Positions 61,701 through 64,000 of a stretch of DNA of 64,000 nt are shown here, piece after piece; the first letter of the stretch is position 1; every line of letters starts with the position of its first letter. Position numbers and translations under genes: made by a program. Source of the DNA: Lutraria lutraria. Taxonomy: Eukaryota; Mollusca; Bivalvia; Venerida; Mactridae. The notes under the pieces are model-generated. The model saw only the letters and a list, made by a program, of their open reading frames with translations. It was not told the DNA's origin and made no database searches. The stretch is taken from the NCBI GenBank assembly GCA_964023205.1, contig OZ026835.1, positions 42,753,083 to 42,817,082 on the forward strand. The letters run 5' to 3'.

Positions 61701-63153
61701 TGAAAACACACAGGAGCAAAAAAGTACAGTCGTATAACACAGCATGTCGTTATATAGAACCCAATCATAGAGTGAAAACACACAGGAGCAAAAAAGTACA
61801 GTCGTATAACACAGCATGTCGTTATATAGAACCCAATCATAGTGTGAAAACACACAGGAGCAAAAAAGTACAGTCGTATAACACAGCATGTCGTTATATA
61901 GAACCCAATCATAGTGTGAAAACACACAGGAGCAAAAAAGTACAGTCGTATAACACAGCATGTCGTTATATAGAACCCAATCATAGTGTGAAAACACACA
62001 GGAGCAAAAAAGTACAGTCGTATAACACAGCATGTCGTTATATAGAACCCAATCATAGAGTGAAAACACACAGGAGCAAAAAAGTACAGTCGTATAACAC
62101 AGCATGTCGTTATATAGAACCCAATCATAGTGTGAAAACACACAGGAGCAAAAAAGTACAGTCGTATAACACAGCATGTCGTTATATAGAACCCAATCAT
62201 AGTGTGAAAACACACAGGAGCAAAAAAGTACAGTCGTATAACACAGCATGTCGTTATATAGAACCCAATCATAGTGTGAAAACACACAGGAGCAAAAAAG
62301 TACAGTCGTATAACACAGCATGTCGTTATATAGAACCCAATCATAGAGTGAAAACGTACAGGAGCAAAAAAGTACAGTCGTATAACACAGCATGTCGTTA
62401 TATAGAACCCAATCATAGAGTGAAAACGTACAGGAGCAAAAAAGTACAGTCGTATAACACAGCATGTCGTTATATACAGCCGGTCGTTAAGACAGCCTCG
62501 ACTGTAATTATCAAAATTAATTTACTGTTAGAACATTTGTTTTGTGCATTGAAAATGATATACAAATGTACTTCAAGGATCATTATACCATCCAAAATGA
62601 GTCATGTTTAACAGGACAGGGATGTTTATTTAGATGTATCTGTATCAGTTATCACTTTGAATTATCTTCATCAACAGTCTAAAGGTGCATAATTTATAAT
62701 AGTAGTACTTAAAACAGAACCTACATTGAAAATTTTTGTTTTATCGAAAATTTGAGGCATTAATTGGATGAGGACATTCATTAGGGAAAACTCAGGAATA
62801 GAATCTTACCACAGACTGTTTAAATTCATGACATTTAGACAAGGAACATAATAATAATAACTATCATGTGTGCACATAGTAAAAATAAAATCTTTTTCCT
62901 GTATGCTACCGTATAAACATTATCAATCAATAAGAAAATAAATAAAATAATTATAAATCTTTTGAAAGCATTCCATACAAAATGTTAATTTTTTTACCTT
63001 GCCCAAATTTGGAGGGGGTGGAGGAGGGGCAGGGGGTGTGGCTATTTTCCTCGGTTCCTTTCCTTCCAGTTCACAGATTGTAAAATTATGACGTTTAACT
63101 CCAGGAGAAAGAATGTCACCTAAAAACGACATTTTAAATTCATCCAGTGCTAC
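37594..63153 (-). CDS. USP47: USP47 deubiquitinase, 30 exons seen, 5' end missing
   Basis: Orthologue of ubiquitin-specific protease 47, a cysteine protease that removes ubiquitin from proteins; in animals it is linked to DNA polymerase beta stability and SCF/beta-TrCP. Thirty GT-AG exons join in phase to 1,367 codons plus TAA, listed w1 (63153) to w30 (37594). Numbering below starts at w1. The catalytic Cys is residue 122 ([11 protein letters not shown]) and the His is 435 ([13 protein letters not shown]). Asn452/Asp453 lie in WYSFNDQHV. The zinc-ribbon pairs are C234/C237 and C287/C290. An acidic Ser-rich linker covers about 766-1036, and ubiquitin-like modules with [18 protein letters not shown] and RVTYSPRKE follow. 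Human USP47 has about 1,375 residues, so the first 100-150 residues lie off the right edge. No frameshift or lost key residue was seen. Introns are full of repeats. Confidence 0.97.
37721..38260 (-). other. USP47 intron w29, with a dispersed repeat
   Basis: About 37850-38112 resembles the GGGCCATAACTC family (AAGGGCCCATAACTCTAGAA, GAGACATTGAGGCCATAA) and ends AAAAGCTCACCTG. It is non-coding. Confidence 0.5.
38261..38463 (-). CDS. USP47: USP47 exon w29
   Basis: 67 codons plus 2 bases. Contains [10 protein letters not shown] and [19 protein letters not shown], close to the vertebrate sequence of the last ubiquitin-like module. The charged, probably helical end is [19 protein letters not shown]. 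Confidence 0.95.
38815..39062 (-). mobile_element. tRNA-Leu-like SINE, family B
   Basis: The minus-strand head at 39055 reads ATGGCCGAGTGGTTAAGGTC with a long variable-arm-like region and GTAGGTTCGAGCGCC as the B box, giving a Leu/Ser-type tRNA shape. The body and tail end in a (TTTG)-like stretch near 38815. The 80-codon ORF through it is an artefact. Confidence 0.75.
39116..39163 (-). CDS. USP47: USP47 exon w28
   Basis: A 16-codon micro-exon encoding [16 protein letters not shown], aligned to vertebrate EISGIPLDDIEFAK. GT-AG borders, phase 0 to 0. Confidence 0.9.
39230..39475. repeat. Dispersed repeat with CAGTCC/GGACTGA blocks, copy 1
   Basis: Shares AAAATGCAAACTGGACTTA, GAAATATGATAAAATTATCA and TGGACTGACAGCTATTTTGG with blocks at 43440-43690 and 57520-57735. 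Family unknown, non-coding. Confidence 0.5.
39559..39689 (-). CDS. USP47: USP47 exon w27
   Basis: Completes Glu, then 43 codons including [20 protein letters not shown] and FGPFEEVVI, matching the vertebrate SQLAVLSRRWKPSE region. Confidence 0.93.
39805..39990 (-). mobile_element. SINE family A copy
   Basis: The minus-strand head near 39990 reads CTGTGGTCTAGTAGTTAGTG. The body has GGTAGGTCATACCATTCTAT and GGTTGATTTTCCGGTAGCTG, parallel to the copies at 5815 and 7505. Confidence 0.6.
40000..40089. mobile_element. Left part of an old repeat split by a nested insertion
   Basis: CCTACATGAGCCTATGTAAA ... AACAAACTTGGTAGAAGTCC ACTAGACAA matches a unit of the 28.9-30.65 kb element. It stops at the 8-bp target duplication 40082-40089 and resumes at 41039. 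Confidence 0.8.
40090..41038. mobile_element. hAT-like non-autonomous element with 8-bp target duplication
   Basis: 949 bp. It begins CACAGGTAACTGTATCATGA and ends with the inverse of the same sequence, with arms about 95 bp long. It is flanked by CTAGACAA on both sides (40082-40089, 41039-41046). The 8-bp duplication and CA-G start fit the hAT superfamily. A second inverse pair (GGACGATCACTTAGGTGA near 40352; TCACCTCAGTGATCGTCC near 40915) lies further inside. No transposase ORF. Confidence 0.85.
41039..41118. mobile_element. Right part of the split repeat
   Basis: CTAGACAATGCTTTAAACCA AATATCTAAGCTCTAGGCAT continues the unit interrupted at 40089. Removing the insertion and one CTAGACAA restores the consensus of the 28.9-kb element. 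Confidence 0.8.
41171..41289 (-). CDS. USP47: USP47 exon w26
   Basis: Encodes [19 protein letters not shown] and [12 protein letters not shown], one of the best conserved stretches of USP47. Enters completing Arg, leaves in phase 1. Confidence 0.96.
41405..41680. mobile_element. AAAGGCC MITE, copy 3, with a 27-bp triplication
   Basis: The ends TTAAACCTATGAATAAAAGC and ACAAATTAAACAGGTTTGA match the family. Inside, TTTTGTTCTATAATGATTAA TGACACC is repeated three times (41507-41587), another internal expansion. Confidence 0.65.
41970..42085 (-). CDS. USP47: USP47 exon w25
   Basis: 38 codons plus [22 protein letters not shown] aligns to the vertebrate PCKFLLDAVFAKGMTV segment. The rest, [16 protein letters not shown], precedes the conserved RKKTWKNPG. 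Confidence 0.95.
42570..42957. mobile_element. TTAA-type MITE, copy 3, in a USP47 intron
   Basis: Inverse relative of 3592-3977. Left end GGCCCATTAGCTTTTTGCTA, right end AGCTTATGGGACT-TTAA. The left TTAA has become TGAA. The 114-codon minus ORF across it is chance. Confidence 0.65.
43094..43174 (-). CDS. USP47: USP47 exon w24
   Basis: 27 codons in phase 0: [27 protein letters not shown], nearly identical to the vertebrate segment. Confidence 0.95.
43440..43690. repeat. Dispersed repeat with CAGTCC/GGACTGA blocks, copy 2
   Basis: Same blocks as 39230-39475 (TCCTGTCATAATGCAAACTT, TTCTGAAATATGATTACTGG, ACCGACTGTCATTTTGGTAG). Confidence 0.45.
43775..43855 (-). CDS. USP47: USP47 exon w23
   Basis: 27 codons: [27 protein letters not shown], matching vertebrate FRVYASNQEFESVRLNETL. 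Phase 0 both ends. Confidence 0.95.
43920..44755. mobile_element. Non-autonomous transposon with core units of about 155 bp
   Basis: It starts near ATACCCCCAGATGTGG and ends CATATCTGTGGGTATAATT, which are inverse ends. Four to five tandem units carry AACAAAGGGCCATAACTCAG, GCATGCACAACTTGGCTTAC and TCTGTGAAGTTTCATTGAAT. The tail CAGACCGACCGACAAGCATG resembles 18.3 kb. Confidence 0.75.
44993..45084 (-). CDS. USP47: USP47 exon w22
   Basis: Completes Asn, then [20 protein letters not shown] and [10 protein letters not shown], a conserved ubiquitin-like start (vertebrate VHVDKRITLAAFK). Its first 24 bases and its acceptor are duplicated 61 bp upstream. Confidence 0.95.
45061..45182. repeat. 61-bp tandem duplication over a splice acceptor
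   Basis: 45061-45121 and 45122-45182 are identical. The unit holds the first part of exon w22, its AG acceptor and its pyrimidine tract, so two equal acceptors lie 61 bases apart. Confidence 0.95.
45295..45490. mobile_element. AAAGGCC MITE family, copy 4
   Basis: Starts ATGTCAAACCTGTGAACAAA GGCCACC and ends GTGGCCACCAACACAAGTTTG. The two ends are inverse-complement related. Confidence 0.6.
45589..46398 (-). CDS. USP47: USP47 exon w21, long acidic Ser-rich linker
   Basis: 810 bases, by far the largest exon. It encodes about 270 residues between the first and second groups of ubiquitin-like modules. Composition is Ser, Asp, Glu and Asn rich, typical of a disordered linker. One helical block, [18 protein letters not shown], parallels vertebrate STEKLKSLSLQQQ, and the exit [16 protein letters not shown] parallels YFKAEP. 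The acceptor is AACAG/GTGAG; the split Ser codon joins w20. Confidence 0.95.
46690..46840. mobile_element. AAAGGCC-like MITE fragment
   Basis: CTTGTCTATAAAGACCACTT, GTGGTCTTTATTCAGAGGTA and ACACAAGTTTGACAGTAC resemble the AAAGGCC family ends. Confidence 0.45.
47217..47340 (-). CDS. USP47: USP47 exon w20
   Basis: 41 codons plus one base: [20 protein letters not shown], then [19 protein letters not shown], aligned to vertebrate KLLDRHANTIRLFVLLP. Confidence 0.93.
47751..47961. mobile_element. TACTGTGGAATCAT MITE, full copy in an intron
   Basis: 211 bp, ends TACTGTGGAATCATCAATTT and AATAAATGAAACTACAGTA. Contains GATTTCATGGGTCGGCTCAT and CCCCACGAAACAGCCATTTC. Confidence 0.75.
48178..48297 (-). 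CDS. USP47: USP47 exon w19
   Basis: 40 codons: [40 protein letters not shown]. The match is MRIVLERCYNDLRLL and SKTLKAEGFFRSNK in vertebrates. Confidence 0.95.
48817..48935 (-). CDS. USP47: USP47 exon w18
   Basis: Completes Gly, then [20 protein letters not shown] and [19 protein letters not shown], a ubiquitin-like fold region (vertebrate TVRAYLNQTVTEFKQLI). Confidence 0.95.
49404..49611 (-). CDS. USP47: USP47 exon w17
   Basis: 69 codons plus one base. [20 protein letters not shown] and [20 protein letters not shown] identify it. Its acceptor GTATAG/ATATTTG is copied five more times in the 43-bp minisatellite just upstream. Confidence 0.95.
49612..49890. repeat. 43-bp minisatellite carrying copies of the w17 acceptor
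   Basis: CAAATATCTATAC starts at 49673, 49716, 49759, 49802 and 49845, exactly 43 bp apart. A sixth identical 13-mer (49605) spans the real exon w17 border. In transcript sense each copy reads GTATAG/ATATTTG. Confidence 0.9.
49895..50335. mobile_element. Dispersed repeat with GAGAGCGGACACTG block, copy 2
   Basis: Two to three internal units (TTTTCAATGTATCAAGGGGC, GAGATCTCATGCCGACTAAC) and the terminal CATAATACAACCCATC ... GGGCGTATAAAAA match 33985-34345. Confidence 0.6.
50456..50560 (-). CDS. USP47: USP47 exon w16
   Basis: 35 codons: [20 protein letters not shown], then [15 protein letters not shown], matching vertebrate IKLFCLHPTKQ and HKDKTLKEAVEMAYK. The first ubiquitin-like module after the protease domain. 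Confidence 0.95.
50876..50988 (-). CDS. USP47: USP47 exon w15
   Basis: Completes Asp, then [20 protein letters not shown] and a charged helix [17 protein letters not shown], parallel to vertebrate EQEKRQREIERNTCK. Confidence 0.94.
51085..51220 (+). mobile_element. SINE family A, 3' part
   Basis: CCAGGAAAACATGTTAAGGT GAATTGG and AACTGAAAAATTGCTGAAAACG correspond to the tail of the 7505-7730 element. Confidence 0.5.
51357..51412 (-). CDS. USP47: USP47 exon w14
   Basis: Encodes [19 protein letters not shown], the conserved end of the USP catalytic domain (vertebrate STNAYMLIYRLKD). Confidence 0.95.
51762..52000 (-). mobile_element. tRNA-Leu-like SINE, family B
   Basis: Minus-strand head near 51998 with GTCGAGTGGTTACGGTCGC and AAATCACTGTAACCTCTCAC. 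Body GACATGTCTCTTTATGTGAG, and the tail is (GTTT)n-like. It parallels 38815-39062. Confidence 0.7.
52029..52105 (-). CDS. USP47: USP47 exon w13
   Basis: 25 codons plus [22 protein letters not shown], then SSTYA, as vertebrate ITQEDIKKTHGG and RGYYSSAFA. Confidence 0.95.
52393..52444 (-). CDS. USP47: USP47 exon w12 (catalytic Asn/Asp)
   Basis: [17 protein letters not shown] holds the third catalytic box of USP proteases (WYSFNDxxV). It opens by completing Lys from w11; the acceptor is GATAG/GTGTTTAAG. Confidence 0.95.
52640..52802. mobile_element. AAAGGCC MITE family, copy 5
   Basis: TGTCAATTCTGCTAATAAAGG ... GGCCTTTATTCACAGGGTGG and GATTGACTGCAAAC are family ends. The 94-codon minus ORF through it is chance. 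Confidence 0.5.
52858..52937 (-). CDS. USP47: USP47 exon w11 (catalytic His)
   Basis: [20 protein letters not shown], then HYYAYI: the active-site His is the one in GGHYYA. Leaves with AA, joined to G of w12 as Lys. Confidence 0.97.
53848..53963 (-). CDS. USP47: USP47 exon w10, acidic insert of the protease domain
   Basis: Completes Ala, then [20 protein letters not shown] and [18 protein letters not shown]. The vertebrate counterpart is DGVDEGICLE plus a Ser/Lys-rich stretch. Low conservation, probably a loop. Confidence 0.92.
54458..54591 (-). CDS. USP47: USP47 exon w9
   Basis: [20 protein letters not shown], then an acidic stretch ending DQCNDD. Vertebrates have MTFPEELDMSTFIDVED and SNDDG. 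The donor is GTTGGT. Confidence 0.94.
55084..55181 (-). CDS. USP47: USP47 exon w8
   Basis: [20 protein letters not shown] and [12 protein letters not shown], one of the most conserved parts of the fold (vertebrate [23 protein letters not shown]). Confidence 0.97.
55430..55565. repeat. Intronic minisatellite of about 30 bp, 4-5 units
   Basis: GACTATTAACACATGTTTAT TGATGT recurs with small changes and a variable GGTGGCTATTAACACA form. Confidence 0.75.
55713..55808 (-). CDS. USP47: USP47 exon w7 (second zinc-ribbon CxxC)
   Basis: [20 protein letters not shown], then [13 protein letters not shown]287 and C290 pair with C234/C237 to form the USP zinc-ribbon. Confidence 0.96.
55965..56425. repeat. 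Low-copy repeat sequence with a chance ORF
   Basis: Blocks TTTACTGGACGTGATGGC and TCATCACCTCAGTGGGATCT resemble dispersed repeats. The 104-codon plus ORF (56107-56421) has no domain and lies antisense in an intron. Confidence 0.35.
56450..56539 (-). CDS. USP47: USP47 exon w6
   Basis: 30 codons: [20 protein letters not shown], then [10 protein letters not shown], vertebrate [15 protein letters not shown]. Its first Cys completes the CLEC zinc motif begun in w5. Confidence 0.96.
56591..56880 (+). mobile_element. tRNA-derived SINE, family C, best copy
   Basis: The head 56591-56657 folds like a tRNA: GCCCAG pairs with CTGGGC, A box TAGCTCAGTGG, B box GAGTTCGAACC. The body has GACAAATTTGACAG and GGTTAGTACTGGTTAAGG. 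The tail is GATAACTGCCCGCCATGATA. Confidence 0.8.
57269..57408 (-). CDS. USP47: USP47 exon w5
   Basis: Completes Val, then [20 protein letters not shown] and [15 protein letters not shown]. The QQHDVQEL box helps position the active-site Cys, and KCLE/CG starts the zinc-ribbon. Confidence 0.97.
57520..57735. repeat. Dispersed repeat with CAGTCC/GGACTGA blocks, copy 3
   Basis: AAAATGCAAACTTTACTGGT, GAAATATGATGAAATTATCA and GGACTGATGCCCATTTCG, as at 39230 and 43440. Confidence 0.45.
58109..58175 (-). CDS. USP47: USP47 exon w4
   Basis: 22 codons plus [23 protein letters not shown]. Vertebrate [22 protein letters not shown] is nearly the same. Confidence 0.97.
58560..58729 (-). CDS. USP47: USP47 exon w3 (catalytic Cys)
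   Basis: Completes Gly, then [33 protein letters not shown] and [13 protein letters not shown]. The active-site Cys is in MTCYLNS; the oxyanion-hole side chain is the Asn of VNQ. Confidence 0.98.
58816..60609. other. Long part of intron w2, nothing coding
   Basis: A few TGATTGGGAA repeats at 58828-58920 and short plus ORFs without domains. No element was firmly recognised. Confidence 0.35.
60610..60784 (-). CDS. USP47: USP47 exon w2
   Basis: 58 codons plus G. Ser/Thr/Tyr-rich ([20 protein letters not shown] then DTG), matching vertebrate SDYVSQSYSYSSILNKSETG just before the protease domain. Confidence 0.92.
60940..62504. mobile_element. TIR transposon hosting a 72-bp satellite
   Basis: The ends CAGTCGAGGCCGTCTTAA and TTAAGACAGCCTCGACTG are inverse complements with one mismatch, bounded by TA on both sides (60938-60939, 62505-62506). 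This is consistent with a TA-inserting element. About 60% of its 1,565 bp is the 72-bp array at 61579-62485. The left flank inside the element holds AGTCATATAACACAGCC, like the array unit, so the array probably grew from the element's own end sequence. No transposase. Confidence 0.8.
61579..62485. repeat. 72-bp satellite, 12 full units
   Basis: GCATGTCG recurs 13 times at exact 72-bp steps from 61598 to 62462. Units contain TATAACACAGCATGTCGTTA, TATAGAACCCAATCATAG and AGCAAAAAAGTACAGTCG. Nearly the only variation is A/T in CATAG(A/T)GTG and two units with ACGTACA for ACACACA. As 72 = 24 codons, one plus and two minus frames are open for 285-372 codons. Confidence 0.97.
62998..63153 (-). CDS. 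USP47: USP47 exon w1 (first seen)
   Basis: 52 codons, phase 0 at both borders: [20 protein letters not shown], then [18 protein letters not shown] and a proline run [14 protein letters not shown]. It lies where vertebrates have the GKKNFLHLTDKDGEQPQ stretch after the N-terminal ubiquitin-like region. The proline run is not in my recollection of the vertebrate protein. Upstream exons are outside the window. Confidence 0.9.
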
Positions 63154-64000
63154 CTGAAAATAAAAATGAATGATTATTTTGGTCAGCAAAGTTTGCCCGA
63201 TAAATAGATTACCCAGCACTAGCCCAGTAATTATGCATGCACTGCATGTATGATGTACCAAATACACTTGGCCATAAGTCGACCAAATATGGGTACTGTG
63301 AATATCTTAAAATTCAACTCCACTAATGGTAGAGTAACGAAAAAATGTAGTATCACTAACACAATGTTTAAATTCTGAATATACAGTATTTTTGCACAAA
63401 CTGGAGTGAACTAGGTCAAGTTTTATTGCCTGGGTAATAAAACAGCTATATTGATTTTATCTTTTTAGCCTAGTTGCACTATTTCTAAGTTTATAGTTAA
63501 TGTAATCATAAGGACTTTTTACCTATTAATTTGATGTTGCATATCTTGCTCACATAATATTTATATCCAAAATTAAAGAGGAATTTCACATTTTAAGTGA
63601 GTCTTGCATATTTACATCACATGGAGGCATTTTGAAGTGTCATAGATTCTCAAACAGTGCAGCAAAAATTTGCCCGCAACTTACAAGCGACTCAAACTTA
63701 AATTCCAATTTTTACACACTAAAAATTAAGTAAAATATAGCCTTTGACATATGATTATGAGTTAGGTAAGCTTATGGCCAAGTATGTACAGTAACACAAG
63801 TCACATGTTATAGTGCTTTCAATTACAAAAATCTTGAAGACCAGTCCAGTCCAGTGACTAGACTCTCCAGGCTATATTAGACTATTATTAACCTGGGTTG
63901 CAGGCCTTTTGTTATGCCATTTTGGGGTCATGTATTCGGTCAAGTTCCCCAAGTAAAAAAAGTATATATTTTTCCTCTCTGAGAGAAGAATTTCCCCACT
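63154..64000 (-). other. USP47 intron to the window edge
   Basis: No further exon matching the USP47 N terminus was found. AT-rich non-coding sequence. Confidence 0.5.

Noticed and set aside
61347..62611. Three overlapping ORFs of 285-372 codons on both strands
   Set aside because: They exist only because the 72-bp unit is a multiple of three and lacks stops in those frames; no start context, splice sites or domain.

Overview
The window is eukaryotic nuclear DNA, AT-rich and dominated by repeats. It most resembles a bivalve or other mollusc. The grounds are an animal USP47 gene split into many small GT-AG exons, many tRNA-derived SINEs and short inverted-repeat transposons (MITEs), and transposon-borne tandem repeats of a kind common in bivalve genomes. 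The species is an inference. No bacterial operon, CRISPR array or viral gene was seen.

One real protein-coding gene is visible. It occupies about 37.0-63.2 kb on the minus strand and is the orthologue of ubiquitin-specific protease 47 (USP47). Thirty coding exons could be placed by hand. All have GT-AG boundaries and consistent phase, and together they encode 1,367 codons plus a stop when read from 63153 down to 37594. The 5' end, roughly the first 100-150 residues, lies beyond the right edge. The catalytic Cys, the His/Asn-Asp box, a zinc-ribbon CxxC pair, a long acidic Ser-rich linker and the C-terminal ubiquitin-like region are all present, so the gene looks intact.

The left 37 kb has no convincing gene. 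It holds a hairpin cluster (0.3 kb), TTAA-flanked MITEs, a dead Tc1/mariner transposase fragment (3.0 kb), SINEs, and a 340-bp segment present twice in inverted orientation (7.4 and 12.2 kb). It also has a composite satellite of about 6 kb made of related 62-, 57- and 56-bp monomers (9.96-15.85 kb), a 15/17-bp array grown inside a MITE (26.1-27.3 kb), a 20-bp array (28.0-28.7 kb) and a transposon with internal repeats of about 160 bp (28.9-30.65 kb).

The USP47 introns carry the same repeat families. They also hold a 1.57-kb TIR element filled with a 72-bp satellite, a hAT-like element nested in an older repeat with a visible 8-bp target duplication, a 61-bp duplication that copies a splice acceptor, and a 43-bp minisatellite whose unit copies another splice acceptor. 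The main pattern is that tandem arrays here repeatedly grow from single motifs inside mobile elements or at splice sites. I did not find a clearly new enzymatic or defence system.
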